From Flammeovirga pacifica (GTDB lineage Bacteria > Bacteroidota > Bacteroidia > Cytophagales > Flammeovirgaceae), in NCBI RefSeq assembly GCF_000807855.2, contig NZ_JRYR02000001.1:3741191-3805190 (forward strand): a DNA stretch of 64,000 bases, in the 5' to 3' direction. Of the stretch, positions 14,628 through 23,549 are shown one piece after another. The notes beneath the pieces are model-generated. The model worked only from the letters and a program-made list of their open reading frames with translations. It did not search any database and was not told where the DNA came from. A program made the position numbers and the translations under genes. Positions within the stretch are counted from its first letter, which is position 1, and every line of letters begins with the position of its first letter.

Positions 14628-15554
14628 CTATCCTTTTAATGCAGCAAGCACTTCTTTGCCTCCGTTGGCAAGAGTATCTTTTGCAATTTGAGTACCTGTA
14701 TTTTCACCTTCCTCAGGAGAACAAGTATATGTATATCTAATTTCACTAGCATTAGGTTTTGCCAAACCACCAGTAATATTGATTTTTTTATCTTCAGTCC
14801 ATGTTGCTAAACAGAAAGCAGGAATACTGCAACCACCTTGTAATTCTTTTAAGAATGCTCTCTCAGAACGAACACAAGTTTCAGTAGCCTCATTGTTAAT
14901 AGCATTTCTAACTGCATTTCTAACTTCTGTGTCTAAGCTTGTAGCTGATTCAATAGCTACACAACCTTGACCTGCAGCAGGAGTAAAAGTGTCTAAAGGA
15001 AGAGAATGAACAATCATATTATTATATCCCATACGGTGTACACCTGCATAAGCTAGCATAAGTACATCACACAGGCCATCTTCCATTTTTTGAATTCTTG
15101 TTTGTAAATTACCTCTTACGTCAACAATTTTAGCATTAGGAAAATGTTTTTTCAGCATAGCTACACGACGAACAGAAGAGGTTCCGATTACAAATTCTTT
15201 TTCTGTATCAACAGTAAATCCGTCTTTATGGCTTACAAAAACATCATGGCATTCTTCTCTTTCTGTAAAGGCAATTAATTCAAAATCATCACCTAAAGAA
15301 GCTTGCATATCTTTGGCACTATGAACAGCGATATCAATATCACCATTTCTAAGTTGCTCTTCTAATTCTTCTGTAAATACACCCTTAGAACCAATTTTGG
15401 ATAAAGATCGGTCTAAGATTTTATCACCTTTAGTTTCAATTAGTACCAATTCACCATTTAGACCATTTTGTTCTAATAGTGTTTTAACATATTCGGCTTG
15501 CCATAACGCAAGCTTACTTTTTCTTGTACCAATTTTTATTGTTCTCTCTACCAT
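14628..15554 (-). CDS. hemC: Hydroxymethylbilane synthase (porphobilinogen deaminase)
   Basis: Polymerises four porphobilinogen molecules into hydroxymethylbilane in haem biosynthesis. I chose the ATG at 15554 (MVERTIKIGTRKSKLALWQA), which matches the family start; an upstream in-frame ATG at 15584 would add ten unconserved residues. With this start the protein has 308 residues. The catalytic aspartate region AVHSAKDM (about residue 82), the Arg-rich substrate site SSVRR, and the dipyrromethane cofactor cysteine in GGCSIPAF (Cys242) are all present. It is a single gene here; hemA and hemD are not adjacent. Confidence 0.95.
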   Translation of the reverse strand: MVERTIKIGTRKSKLALWQAEYVKTLLEQNGLNGELVLIETKGDKILDRSLSKIGSKGVFTEELEEQLRNGDIDIAVHSAKDMQASLGDDFELIAFTEREECHDVFVSHKDGFTVDTEKEFVIGTSSVRRVAMLKKHFPNAKIVDVRGNLQTRIQKMEDGLCDVLMLAYAGVHRMGYNNMIVHSLPLDTFTPAAGQGCVAIESATSLDTEVRNAVRNAINNEATETCVRSERAFLKELQGGCSIPAFCLATWTEDKKINITGGLAKPNASEIRYTYTCSPEEGENTGTQIAKDTLANGGKEVLAALKG

Positions 15555-15584
15555 AACATCATTTATAAAAAAGTATGTAGCCAC

Positions 15585-15954
15585 CTAAAAAGAGGTGCAT
15601 CATACTAGTAAGTGCGAAGATAATAAATTTTATAAGGTGAATAGGTTTAGAATCATCAAAATAAGTGCAACATAAAAAAAAGACATCCAACAATATTGAA
15701 TGTCTTTCCACAACTGGTTAATGTTACTGGTGTATCATGCCATATAATAGGCGCAAGGCCTATTATCTTTACCTAATACAATGTTACTACTTATTTACAT
15801 AACATTGAAAACATCAAGTAAAAAAAATATGGATTCTTAGAATTATACCACGCTGTTAAGCCCTAGTTTCAATTTTTTTTATTATTTCTTTCAAATATGT
15901 GTTTTAATTAAGATATCTTGCATATTTGTGAAAGCGAATTTTAAAAGATAAAAC
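15585..15954. other. Intergenic region between divergent hemC and ArsR genes
   Basis: 370 bases without a gene. Two hairpins are visible: AAAGACAT (15679-15686) with ATGTCTTT (15700-15707), and ATAATAGGC (15744-15752) with GCCTATTAT (15758-15766) around a 5-base loop. The second is flanked by exact direct repeats ATGTTACT at 15721-15728 and 15781-15788. The promoters of both divergent genes must lie here, but no convincing TTG/TAnnTTTG pair stands out. Confidence 0.5.
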
Positions 15955-16356
15955 ATGAAGCTAAAACACTTCAACTTGTCTATAGGTACTCAAATTATGA
16001 AGGCTCTTGGTGAAGAGTCCCGAATTAGAATTATGTACTTATTGTATACCAATAAGGAAATGTGTATTTCTGATATCGAATTGGTACTAGATTTTACGCA
16101 GACAAAAACATCTAGGCATTTGATCTATATGAAAAATGCAGGCCTTTTAGGTGTTAGAAAGATAGATCAATGGTCGTTTTATTCTATAAAGGAAGAACTT
16201 TTAGGAATTACTGAGACTATTTTCAAGTATATGGAAAGAGATACTCAATTGATTGAAGATCAAGAAACGTATAGAATTCTATCTAGCAATAGAGAATTAG
16301 CAATGAATAAAATTGAAAAAAGACGAATGAGTCATCATTACCCTGAAGGTGATTAA
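15955..16356 (+). CDS. ArsR-family transcriptional regulator
   Basis: 133 residues with a winged helix-turn-helix in the first 90: IMKALGEESRIRIMYLLYTN is the typical ArsR opening, MCISDIELVLDFTQTKTSRHLIYMKNAGLL gives the recognition helix, and VRKIDQWSFYSIKEEL the wing. The C-terminal helix (ITETIFKYMERDTQLIEDQ) is the usual dimerisation element. No clear metal-binding Cys pair is seen (a lone Cys is in MCISD), so the inducer is unknown. It lies 22 bp upstream of the TrmH-family gene and may be co-transcribed with it. Confidence 0.9.
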   Translation: MKLKHFNLSIGTQIMKALGEESRIRIMYLLYTNKEMCISDIELVLDFTQTKTSRHLIYMKNAGLLGVRKIDQWSFYSIKEELLGITETIFKYMERDTQLIEDQETYRILSSNRELAMNKIEKRRMSHHYPEGD

Positions 16357-16378
16357 TTCTGATTAAATACAATATGCA

Positions 16379-16906
16379 ATGAGAAAATTAAGTATGGACG
16401 AACTCAATAGAGTGAGTGCCGAAGAATTTAAAAGCCAAGAAAAAAATAATATAGTTGTTGTACTTGATAATATTCGAAGTCTAAACAATGTAGGTTCTTC
16501 TTTTAGAACGGGTGATGCTTTTGCTATTGAAAAAGTAGTATTATGCGGAATTACTGGAAAACCACCTCATAGAGATATTCATAAAACAGCTCTAGGTGCA
16601 CAAGATACCGTTACTTGGGAACATTTTGATGATACTGTTGCAGCCATTAAAAGCTTGAAAGAAGACGGCTATAAAGTGTATGCTGTAGAACAAGTAGAAG
16701 GAAGTATTTTATTACAAGATTTTCAGACGACTAAAGAAGAAAAAGTAGCTTTGGTTTTTGGAAACGAAGTGATGGGTGTAAGTGATGAAGCTATTGCTGA
16801 AGTAGATGCAGCTTTAGAAATTCCTCAGTTTGGAACAAAGCATTCACTTAATGTTTCTGTAACTATTGGTGTGGTTCTGTGGCAAGTGTTACAAAAGAAA
16901 ATGTAA
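16379..16906 (+). CDS. TrmH/SpoU-family RNA 2'-O-methyltransferase
   Basis: 175 residues with the SPOUT trefoil-knot motifs: motif 1 VVLDNIRSLNNVGSSFRTGDAF, motif 2 VALVFGNEVMGVSDEAI and motif 3 IPQFGTKHSLNVSVTIGVVLW. These bind S-adenosylmethionine and place the conserved Arg and Asn for ribose 2'-O-methylation of a tRNA or rRNA. There is no extra N-terminal substrate-binding domain, so the target base cannot be told from the sequence. The gene is convergent with the next gene on the minus strand. Confidence 0.92.
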   Translation: MRKLSMDELNRVSAEEFKSQEKNNIVVVLDNIRSLNNVGSSFRTGDAFAIEKVVLCGITGKPPHRDIHKTALGAQDTVTWEHFDDTVAAIKSLKEDGYKVYAVEQVEGSILLQDFQTTKEEKVALVFGNEVMGVSDEAIAEVDAALEIPQFGTKHSLNVSVTIGVVLWQVLQKKM

Positions 16907-16943
16907 AAAAATAGTGTGATTAAATTGAATTAATCACACTATT
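16904..16943 (-). terminator. Intrinsic terminator between convergent genes
   Basis: A perfect 14-bp stem (AATAGTGTGATTAA at 16910-16923, TTAATCACACTATT at 16930-16943) with a 6-base loop. On the minus strand it is followed by a T-run (the A-run at 16904-16909), so it ends transcription of the membrane-protein gene at 16975-17919. On the plus strand there is no T-run, but the stem may still protect the TrmH-family mRNA end. Confidence 0.8.
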
Positions 16944-16974
16944 ATCTTTATAAGATTTTAATAAAGGGGAGTAA

Positions 16975-17919
16975 TTACTTCCCTTTTTTTATGGGTGAAT
17001 TTTCTTTACGTTCTGCTCTTCTTGAAAACTCAAATAAGCCAAGTAAAAGTAGAGAGAACATCACACCAAATGCAGCTTCAGGAGATTGTAATTGATAAAA
17101 AGCAACAATACGACCTATCAGAGAAATAAGTGTTACTGCCATACCAATTGTAATGATATTTTTAGAAAAATAAATGATACCCACTCCAGCAAATAACATC
17201 ATAAATAAAATATTTAACTCTGATTGCCATGAAGGAGCTCCTTTCCAATAATCAGAAAAATATAATCCTATGATCATAAAGTAAAAAACCATGTGTGCGG
17301 GTGAATGAGTAATATATAAATCCTCTGCTTTATCATCCTCAGAATCATCATTGCTAGAAAATACTTTAAAAAGGATATAACCAAAACCTAAAGTGAATAC
17401 ATAAAATAGACCACCCAAAAGAGATTGTTCTATAATATCCATTGTAGGTAATTGACTATGTAATGTTAAGAAGGTATTCGCAACAGCCATTAAGACGATT
17501 ACAGAGAAGCCTGCAATGAGATGTAAAAAGTTTTTAGTTTGGATAAAGTATCGAATAACTAATAATCCAAGTATCATGGCCATCCCTTTACGAGTAAGCT
17601 CATGTAAAATGTTTTCTAGGAAAACCGTTTGACCACCTTTGAATATGTATAGGTTTAGCATTACGCTTAACCAAACTCCCATGATGCCTAACCAAAATAA
17701 AGCTTTTTCTTTATATGATTTTAAAAAGGCTAACCCGAAAAACAAAAAGGTTGGTGCACCAAAAAATGAAATGATAAATCGACCAATAATATTAATTTGA
17801 AGATTATCTTGAGTGATTAGTGCGTAAATAAGTGGCAAAATTTGAACTGCCAATGATGCTAATCCAAAAGCCAACCCAAAGTTCCTATATTGTTTCTTAG
17901 TTTGTAATGTTAGTAACAT
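16975..17919 (-). CDS. Multi-pass membrane protein, unknown function
   Basis: 314 residues with about nine to ten hydrophobic spans and a short charged C-terminus (RRAERKENSPIKKGK). Spans include LAFGLASLAVQILPLIYALI, FIISFFGAPTFLFFGLAFL, LHLIAGFSVIVLMAVANTFL, LLGGLFYVFTLGFGYILFKVF and VMFSLLLLGLFEF, separated by an acidic loop SSNDDSEDDKAEDL. I do not recognise a family. It is a single gene with its own terminator, located in the cytoplasmic membrane. Confidence 0.75.
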   Translation of the reverse strand: MLLTLQTKKQYRNFGLAFGLASLAVQILPLIYALITQDNLQINIIGRFIISFFGAPTFLFFGLAFLKSYKEKALFWLGIMGVWLSVMLNLYIFKGGQTVFLENILHELTRKGMAMILGLLVIRYFIQTKNFLHLIAGFSVIVLMAVANTFLTLHSQLPTMDIIEQSLLGGLFYVFTLGFGYILFKVFSSNDDSEDDKAEDLYITHSPAHMVFYFMIIGLYFSDYWKGAPSWQSELNILFMMLFAGVGIIYFSKNIITIGMAVTLISLIGRIVAFYQLQSPEAAFGVMFSLLLLGLFEFSRRAERKENSPIKKGK

Positions 17920-18033
17920 GAAGTTGAATGTTTAAAAAATATTATGTTGAATCTTCGAAAGTGATAAAATTAATCAACAACAGATCACTTATTCACTTTT
18001 TGAAGTATTAAAACTAAATTAGAAAGAGGTTTT

Positions 18034-18612
18034 CTACAGTTTTTTTAATAATGTGATTAATTTCTCTACTGCTTTTCCTCTATGACTGATTTTATTTTTT
18101 TCATCAGCAGATATCTGAGCAAAAGTTTTTGTATAACCTGTAGGTTTGAAAATAGGATCATAGCCAAAACCGTCATCTCCAGTTCTTTCTTTAATAATGT
18201 CTCCTTCAGCAATCCCATCCACTTGTTGAATCTCTCCATTCCACACTAATGTGATAACAGTTCTAAATCGAGCAGAACGATCAGATTGTGTTTTAAGATT
18301 TTCAAGAACAAGATTCATATTATCATCACTAGATCTTTGAGGTCCAGCATATCTAGCCGAATAGACTCCTGGAGCACCATCTAAAGCATTAATTTCTAAA
18401 CCTGTATCATCAGCAAAGCAACTTACCTGATAATTGTCCCATACATATTGTGCCTTTTGAGCAGAGTTACCCTCCAAAGTTTCTTGTGTTTCGGGAAGCT
18501 CTTCATTACATCCAATTTCTTTCAAACTAACTACTTGATACTGTCCTTCAAGTTGTCTTTGAATTTCTTTTAATTTATTTGGATTGTTCGTTGCGAAACA
18601 AATTTTATTCAT
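18034..18612 (-). CDS. rdgB: Non-canonical purine NTP pyrophosphatase (RdgB/HAM1 family)
   Basis: 192 residues, normal length. Hydrolyses dITP, XTP and related damaged nucleotides to monophosphates, keeping them out of DNA and RNA. Motifs: FATNNPNKLKEI near the N-terminus for phosphate binding, SCFADDTGLEINALDGAPGVYSARYAG with the metal-binding acidic residues, and DGFGYDPIF followed by SHRGKA near the C-terminus. Its start overlaps the end of the upstream GNAT gene by 8 bp, so the two are translationally coupled. Confidence 0.95.
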   Translation of the reverse strand: MNKICFATNNPNKLKEIQRQLEGQYQVVSLKEIGCNEELPETQETLEGNSAQKAQYVWDNYQVSCFADDTGLEINALDGAPGVYSARYAGPQRSSDDNMNLVLENLKTQSDRSARFRTVITLVWNGEIQQVDGIAEGDIIKERTGDDGFGYDPIFKPTGYTKTFAQISADEKNKISHRGKAVEKLITLLKKL

Positions 18613-19159
18613 GATATTTCTTTTTAAAATCTTCTAAATATTGTTCATCATAGGGTTCCTCTACTAATTCTTCCTTGATCACTTCAAATCCTACTTTTTC
18701 ATAGTTTTTTATGGCAGAAGGATGATCATATTCGCAAGTATGTAACCATATTTTGTTTAAATCAAAGGTATCAAAAAGCGTCTTCATAGTTTTTGATAAA
18801 AAAGGAAGACCTAACTTTTTACCAATAAACTTTGGAGTGAGACCAAAATACAACACTTCTGCGCTAGCATCATCACCTATAACGTATTCTATAAAACCAG
18901 CAGTTTCTCCTTCTAATTGCAATAGGTAAAATAGCCTATTTTTAGAATGGATGCGCTCCTCTAAAATAGCTGTTTCTAATAGAGTACTTCCTGTCCATCC
19001 CCATGCATCACCTACAGCTCTATATACTTTAAGATACTCTTTATAATCTTGGGGTTGCCATGATAAAATAGTAGCTTTAGCCGGAAAAGAAAATTGTGAT
19101 ACTTGATTATTTTTCACTTCAAGATATGTAGTTTTAACTTTGATTGTGATGTAACCCAT
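18605..19159 (-). CDS. GNAT-family N-acetyltransferase
   Basis: 184 residues. The GNAT core is recognisable: LFYLLQLEGETAGFIEYVIG (strands 2-4), EVLYFGLTPKFIGKKLGLPFLSKTMKTLF (motif A with acetyl-CoA pyrophosphate loop) and KIWLHTCEYDHPSAIKNYEKVGFEVIKEE (motif B). The substrate cannot be deduced. The 3' end overlaps rdgB by 8 bp, so both are made from one message. Confidence 0.88.
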   Translation of the reverse strand: MGYITIKVKTTYLEVKNNQVSQFSFPAKATILSWQPQDYKEYLKVYRAVGDAWGWTGSTLLETAILEERIHSKNRLFYLLQLEGETAGFIEYVIGDDASAEVLYFGLTPKFIGKKLGLPFLSKTMKTLFDTFDLNKIWLHTCEYDHPSAIKNYEKVGFEVIKEELVEEPYDEQYLEDFKKKYHE

Positions 19160-19277
19160 TAGAATCTGGTAATATTTGTATTATAGTTAGCAATATATAG
19201 TAAATCTTTTTCTAAAAGGGGAACTTTTTAAGTAAATTAATTGAACCTTTAGTTACACATATTAACTTTGATAAGTC

Positions 19278-19904
19278 ATGGCAGAATTTTTCAGAATCAA
19301 TGCAGATAATCCGCAAGAACGACTTCTCATGGAAGTGGTCAAAATACTTAAAAAAGGCGGTCTAGTTATTTATCCCACAGATACCGTTTATGGTGTAGGT
19401 TGTGATTTAAATAATACTGCAGCTTTAAAAAAGTTATTACGTTTTAAAGGTTTAAAAGCAAATAAGATGAACTTATCATTTATTTGTTATGACCTTTCGG
19501 ATATTACTAATTATGTGAAGCATATAGAAACTCCTACTTTTAGGATTTTGAAAAAAGCTTTACCAGGACCTTACACCTTTATCATGAATGCAAGTAGTGC
19601 AGTTCCTAAATTAGTTGATACCAAGAAAAAAGAAGTAGGTATTCGTGTTCCTGATAATAATATTCCTAGAGAATTAGTACGATTATTGGGAAACCCTATT
19701 GTAACTACATCTCTTAAACAAGATGATGAAATTTTAGAATACCCTACAGATCCTGAGTTAATTTATGAAGATTATGAAAAACAAGTTGATGCAGTGATCG
19801 ATGGAGGTTTTGGTAACATACATTTGTCTACTGTAGTTAATTTAACCAATGGAGATTTTGAGGTAGTTAGGGAAGGAGCAGGTGATATTTCCGAATTTCA
19901 ATAG
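19278..19904 (+). CDS. Sua5/YciO/YrdC-family protein (threonylcarbamoyl-AMP synthase-like)
   Basis: 208 residues with the YrdC fold: GGLVIYPTDTVYGVGCDLNNTAAL near the N-terminus, KANKMNLSFICYDLSDI, a nucleotide-binding stretch PGPYTFIMNAS, VGIRVPDN and STVVNLTNGDFEVVREGAGD at the end. The length without a Sua5 C-terminal domain and the overall wording fit the YciO branch. Members bind ATP and dsRNA and some make threonylcarbamoyl-AMP for tRNA t6A37; whether this one does is uncertain. It is 24 bp upstream of the UDP-sugar enzyme gene. Confidence 0.9.
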   Translation: MAEFFRINADNPQERLLMEVVKILKKGGLVIYPTDTVYGVGCDLNNTAALKKLLRFKGLKANKMNLSFICYDLSDITNYVKHIETPTFRILKKALPGPYTFIMNASSAVPKLVDTKKKEVGIRVPDNNIPRELVRLLGNPIVTTSLKQDDEILEYPTDPELIYEDYEKQVDAVIDGGFGNIHLSTVVNLTNGDFEVVREGAGDISEFQ

Positions 19905-19928
19905 AAAACAATTTAATCAAAATATATA

Positions 19929-20864
19929 ATGAAAAGAGTCCTAATAACGGGAGCAGCAGGTTTCCTTGGATCACATTTGTGCGATAAGTTCTTAGACAAT
20001 GGTTTTAAAGTTGTTGGTATGGACAACTTCTTAACAGGTAGTGAAGATAATATTTCTCATTTATTTGGTAACCCAAATTTTGAGTTTTATCATCATGATG
20101 TGACTAAATATGTACATGTATCTGGAGATTTGGATTACATTCTTCATTTTGCATCGCCTGCAAGTCCAATCGATTATTTGGAAATGCCTATTCAGACTTT
20201 AAAAGTAGGTTCTTTGGCACCTTATAATCTATTAGGATTGGCAAGAGTAAAAAAATCAAGGTTTATGATTGCCTCTACTTCTGAAGTATATGGAGATCCA
20301 AATGTTCACCCACAAAAAGAAGATTATTGGGGTAATGTTAATCCTATTGGACCAAGAGGTGTATATGACGAGGCCAAAAGATTCCAGGAAGCAATCACTA
20401 TGGGATATCACACTTTCCATGGTGTAAATACTGGTATGGTACGTATTTTTAATACTTACGGACCAAGAATGCGTCTGAATGATGGTCGTGCATTACCTGC
20501 ATTTATGTCTCAAGCTTTACGAGGTGAAGATATTACGGTATTCGGAGATGGTTCTCAAACAAGATCATTCTGTTATGTTGCAGATTTAGTAGAAGGTATT
20601 TATCGATTGACTTTATCTGATTATCATCAGCCAGTAAATATTGGTAACCCTCAAGAGATTACAATTAAGGAGTTTGCTGAAGAGATTGTTTCTTTAACAG
20701 GATCTAAATCTAAAGTGATCTACAAAGATCTTCCAAAAGATGATCCTAAAGTAAGACAGCCAGATATCACAAGAGCAAAAGAAGTACTTGATTGGACGCC
20801 AAAAGTAGATAGAGCTGAAGGATTAAAATTAACACTTGAGTATTTTCAGAATAAAGTAAAGTAG
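19929..20864 (+). CDS. UDP-glucuronate decarboxylase-type NAD-dependent epimerase
   Basis: 311 residues of the short-chain dehydrogenase/epimerase family. The Rossmann motif GAAGFLGSH is at residues 8-16, the catalytic Ser/Thr region [10 protein letters not shown] near 115-124, and the YDEAK motif at 146-150. The text [22 protein letters not shown] and [15 protein letters not shown] matches UDP-xylose synthases, which decarboxylate UDP-glucuronate to UDP-xylose for polysaccharide synthesis. No glycosyltransferases are adjacent. Confidence 0.9.
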   Translation: MKRVLITGAAGFLGSHLCDKFLDNGFKVVGMDNFLTGSEDNISHLFGNPNFEFYHHDVTKYVHVSGDLDYILHFASPASPIDYLEMPIQTLKVGSLAPYNLLGLARVKKSRFMIASTSEVYGDPNVHPQKEDYWGNVNPIGPRGVYDEAKRFQEAITMGYHTFHGVNTGMVRIFNTYGPRMRLNDGRALPAFMSQALRGEDITVFGDGSQTRSFCYVADLVEGIYRLTLSDYHQPVNIGNPQEITIKEFAEEIVSLTGSKSKVIYKDLPKDDPKVRQPDITRAKEVLDWTPKVDRAEGLKLTLEYFQNKVK

Positions 20865-20894
20865 GTGTAGATCTAGTTTAAATAATTATATTGA

Positions 20895-20925
20895 AGGGGT
20901 ATTATGAAGAATAGTACCCCTTTTT
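20895..20925 (+). terminator. Intrinsic terminator after the UDP-sugar gene
   Basis: AGGGGTATTAT (20895-20905) pairs with ATAGTACCCCT (20911-20921) with one G-T wobble and a 5-base loop, then TTTTT. Confidence 0.85.
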
Positions 20926-21092
20926 CTATGAAAAGAGATGTATTCTTCTGTAAAATTGCATATTTATAAGTGCTTTATATACAATGAGTTAATTTTATGA
21001 TTGCTCATAATAAGATAGTTTTACATTAACGTTTATTTGGTGAGATAACTTATAATGTTATATTTGTCTAGTAAACTTTGTTATTGCAATAA

Positions 21093-21464
21093 ATGACTAG
21101 TGAAGAGAAAAAAGCTTATCTATTAATAAAATCTGTGATATTCCACTATCACGGATTAGACGAAGATGAACAGGCTATTCTTGACGAAACTGCAACAAAT
21201 ATTGATGGACATTCAGAATTGGAATGGGCTACTCAATTTATCGCTGAAGATTATGTAAATGCATTTGATAATGCAAAAAAATATTTATCAGAGGTAATGT
21301 TAGAGTTTCCGGCAGAAACAAGATTGAAATATATCACACTTGCTTGGGATGCGAATAATAGAAAAGGCTATATCAGTGAGATGGAAGCTACCGCTATGTT
21401 AAAATTGGCGAGCACCTTGGGTATACAAGGTGACTTTTTGTCGTATATCAAGTCTACAAACTAG
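21093..21464 (+). CDS. Small helical cytoplasmic protein, TerB-like
   Basis: 123 residues, acidic and predicted helical, without signal peptide. The C-terminal half (LKYITLAWDANNRKGYISEMEATAMLKLASTLGI) has the pattern of TerB-like helical bundles, where an acidic loop between helices may bind metal. It is monocistronic with its own terminator. The function is unknown; a longer TerB-like protein with clearer motifs is encoded at 43375-44370. Confidence 0.75.
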   Translation: MTSEEKKAYLLIKSVIFHYHGLDEDEQAILDETATNIDGHSELEWATQFIAEDYVNAFDNAKKYLSEVMLEFPAETRLKYITLAWDANNRKGYISEMEATAMLKLASTLGIQGDFLSYIKSTN

Positions 21465-21492
21465 AAAAATCAAGAAAAAATCAATATATCAA

Positions 21493-21522
21493 CCTCTTCT
21501 ATTTAAAGAAGAGGTTTTTTTT
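21493..21522 (+). terminator. Intrinsic terminator
   Basis: CCTCTTCT (21493-21500), a 6-base loop, AGAAGAGG (21507-21514) and an 8-T run. Confidence 0.9.
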
Positions 21523-21594
21523 ATGCAATTTCGCAGTTGGTAAGAACATATGGAAACATCTTCCTTAAGTGTTCTAATTGATCGGAGTAGAAAT

Positions 21595-22320
21595 ATGAAT
21601 AAAAAAGTCGAATTTCGTCACCTTGGCAAAATGCGTTACGCAAAAGCATGGGACTATCAAACAGAATTATTTGATAGTATTGTTCAGTCCAAGCTCGAAA
21701 ATAGAAAAAGAACTGATAGAGGAGAAAATGCAGTTTCTACCAACAATTACTTATTGTTTGTAGAGCACCCTCATGTTTATACTTTAGGTAAAAGTGGTAA
21801 AGAAGAACATTTGTTGTTAGACCAACAAGGTCTTGAAAAGGAACACGTTGAATTTTTTAAAATCAATCGCGGTGGTGATATCACTTACCATGGTCCTGGA
21901 CAAATTGTTGGCTATCCAATTTTAGATTTGGATAACTTCTTTACTGATATACATAAATATTTAAGATTTTTAGAAGAAGCTGTTATGCTAACGCTACAGG
22001 ACTACGGAATTAAATCTGGTAGAATTGATGGCTTAACAGGTGTGTGGATTGGAGAAGAAAATGATCCAAACCCACGAAAAATATGTGCCTTGGGCGTGAA
22101 AACATCTCGTTGGGTAACTATGCACGGCTTGGCCTTAAATGTAAATGCAGATTTAAAATATTTCGGAAATATAGTTCCTTGCGGTATCTCGGATAAAGCA
22201 GTGACCTCTATGGAACAAGAATTAGGACATCAACTTGACATGAACGAAGTGGAAGGTAAATTGAAAAATCATTTAGCCACACTTTTCGAAATGGAATTGT
22301 TTGAAAACCAAGAGAACTAA
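21595..22320 (+). CDS. lipB: Octanoyl-[acyl-carrier-protein]-protein N-octanoyltransferase
   Basis: Transfers octanoate from ACP to lipoyl domains, the first step of lipoate synthesis. I chose the ATG at 21595 (MNKKVEFRHLGKMRYAKAWDYQ), the usual family opening; an in-frame ATG at 21550 would add 15 unconserved residues. Motifs: VEHPHVYTLGKSG, NRGGDITYHGPGQIVGYPI, then the catalytic Lys in KICALGVK and the catalytic Cys in VPCGISDKAVTS. The downstream gcvH product (47668-48048) is one of its expected substrates. The stop is 11 bp before aroA. Confidence 0.95.
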   Translation: MNKKVEFRHLGKMRYAKAWDYQTELFDSIVQSKLENRKRTDRGENAVSTNNYLLFVEHPHVYTLGKSGKEEHLLLDQQGLEKEHVEFFKINRGGDITYHGPGQIVGYPILDLDNFFTDIHKYLRFLEEAVMLTLQDYGIKSGRIDGLTGVWIGEENDPNPRKICALGVKTSRWVTMHGLALNVNADLKYFGNIVPCGISDKAVTSMEQELGHQLDMNEVEGKLKNHLATLFEMELFENQEN

Positions 22321-22331
22321 CAAATTAGACT

Positions 22332-23540
22332 ATGAAATTACATCACCCTTCAAAAAAAGTGAACTTGAATGTACCATTGGTATCTTCAAAATCAGAAAGC
22401 AATAGAGCTTTAATTATTCAAGCGTGTGCAGAAGAAAGTATTCAATTGTCAAATATCTCTATGGCTAGAGATACTCAAACAATGATGAGACTTTTGGATT
22501 CTTCAGATCATACATTGGATGTTTTAGATGCAGGTACAACAATGCGTTTTTTAACTGCATATACTGCCGCAAATAATCGTCCATCGTTAATGACAGGTAC
22601 TGCTCGTATGCAAGAGCGTCCTATCGGTATTTTAGTCGATGCACTAAGAACCTTAGGAGCTGAAATTGATTATCAAAAAAATGAAGGTTATCCACCTCAT
22701 GAAATTAAAAACTTTAATCAGACTTCTGAAAAAGTAAGTATTAGAGGTGATGTGAGTAGTCAATATATTTCAGCTTTACTTTTAGTGGGTCCTACTTTAC
22801 CAAAAGGTTTAGAATTACACCTAGAAGGAACAGTGGCTTCGAAACCATATATCATGATGACTTTAAGTCTTATGGAACGTTTTGGAGTGAAATATACTTG
22901 GGAAGGTAATGTGATTACTGTACCTAATCAAGAATATCAATCTGGAGAATATACAATAGAATCAGATTGGTCAGGAGCTAGTTATTGGTATTCAATTGCA
23001 GCATTATCAGAAGAATGTGATATTAAAATCATGAACTTAAGAGAAGATTCTCTTCAAGGTGATAAGGCAATTGTAGAAATGATGGAGCAATTGGGCGTTA
23101 AATCTACTTTTGAGGCAGATGGCGTTCGTTTATCAAAAGCACAAAGAGCAGATAAGTTCTTTTTTGATTTTACACATTGCCCAGATTTAGCGCAAACAAT
23201 TGTATCTTTAGTAGCGGCATTAGGTATGGAAGGACGCATGTTGGGTCTACAAAGTTTAAGAATTAAGGAGACCGATAGAATTGCAGCACTTCAGAATGAA
23301 ATTAAAAAATTAGGCTTAGATATAGAAGTCATTGGTGATGAAGAAATTCGTGTACCAAAAGGAGGAATTAAGATAGAAGGACAAAGCATTCATACTTATG
23401 AAGACCATAGAATGGCGATGGCTTTTGCTCCTCTGTCTATGTTAGGTGAGTTAAGTATCGACGAACCAGAAGTGGTGGCTAAATCTTACCCATCTTATTG
23501 GGAAGACCTAACTGCCGCAGGGTTTGTTATTGAAGAGTAG
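22332..23540 (+). CDS. aroA: 3-phosphoshikimate 1-carboxyvinyltransferase (EPSP synthase)
   Basis: 402 residues. Joins shikimate-3-phosphate and phosphoenolpyruvate in the chorismate pathway. It has the N-terminal KSESNRALI block, LDAGTTMRFLTAY (the family PEP-binding loop, here T-M-R-F instead of the common A-M-R-P), ERPIGILVDALRTLGAEI, SSQYISALLL, and RIKETDRIAALQNEIKKLG near the C-terminus, followed by DHRMAMAFAP. It is slightly shorter than the E. coli enzyme, as is usual in Bacteroidota. It is flanked by lipB and marC at about 10 bp on either side, a likely operon. Confidence 0.95.
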   Translation: MKLHHPSKKVNLNVPLVSSKSESNRALIIQACAEESIQLSNISMARDTQTMMRLLDSSDHTLDVLDAGTTMRFLTAYTAANNRPSLMTGTARMQERPIGILVDALRTLGAEIDYQKNEGYPPHEIKNFNQTSEKVSIRGDVSSQYISALLLVGPTLPKGLELHLEGTVASKPYIMMTLSLMERFGVKYTWEGNVITVPNQEYQSGEYTIESDWSGASYWYSIAALSEECDIKIMNLREDSLQGDKAIVEMMEQLGVKSTFEADGVRLSKAQRADKFFFDFTHCPDLAQTIVSLVAALGMEGRMLGLQSLRIKETDRIAALQNEIKKLGLDIEVIGDEEIRVPKGGIKIEGQSIHTYEDHRMAMAFAPLSMLGELSIDEPEVVAKSYPSYWEDLTAAGFVIEE

Positions 23541-23549
23541 TAGTAAAAT

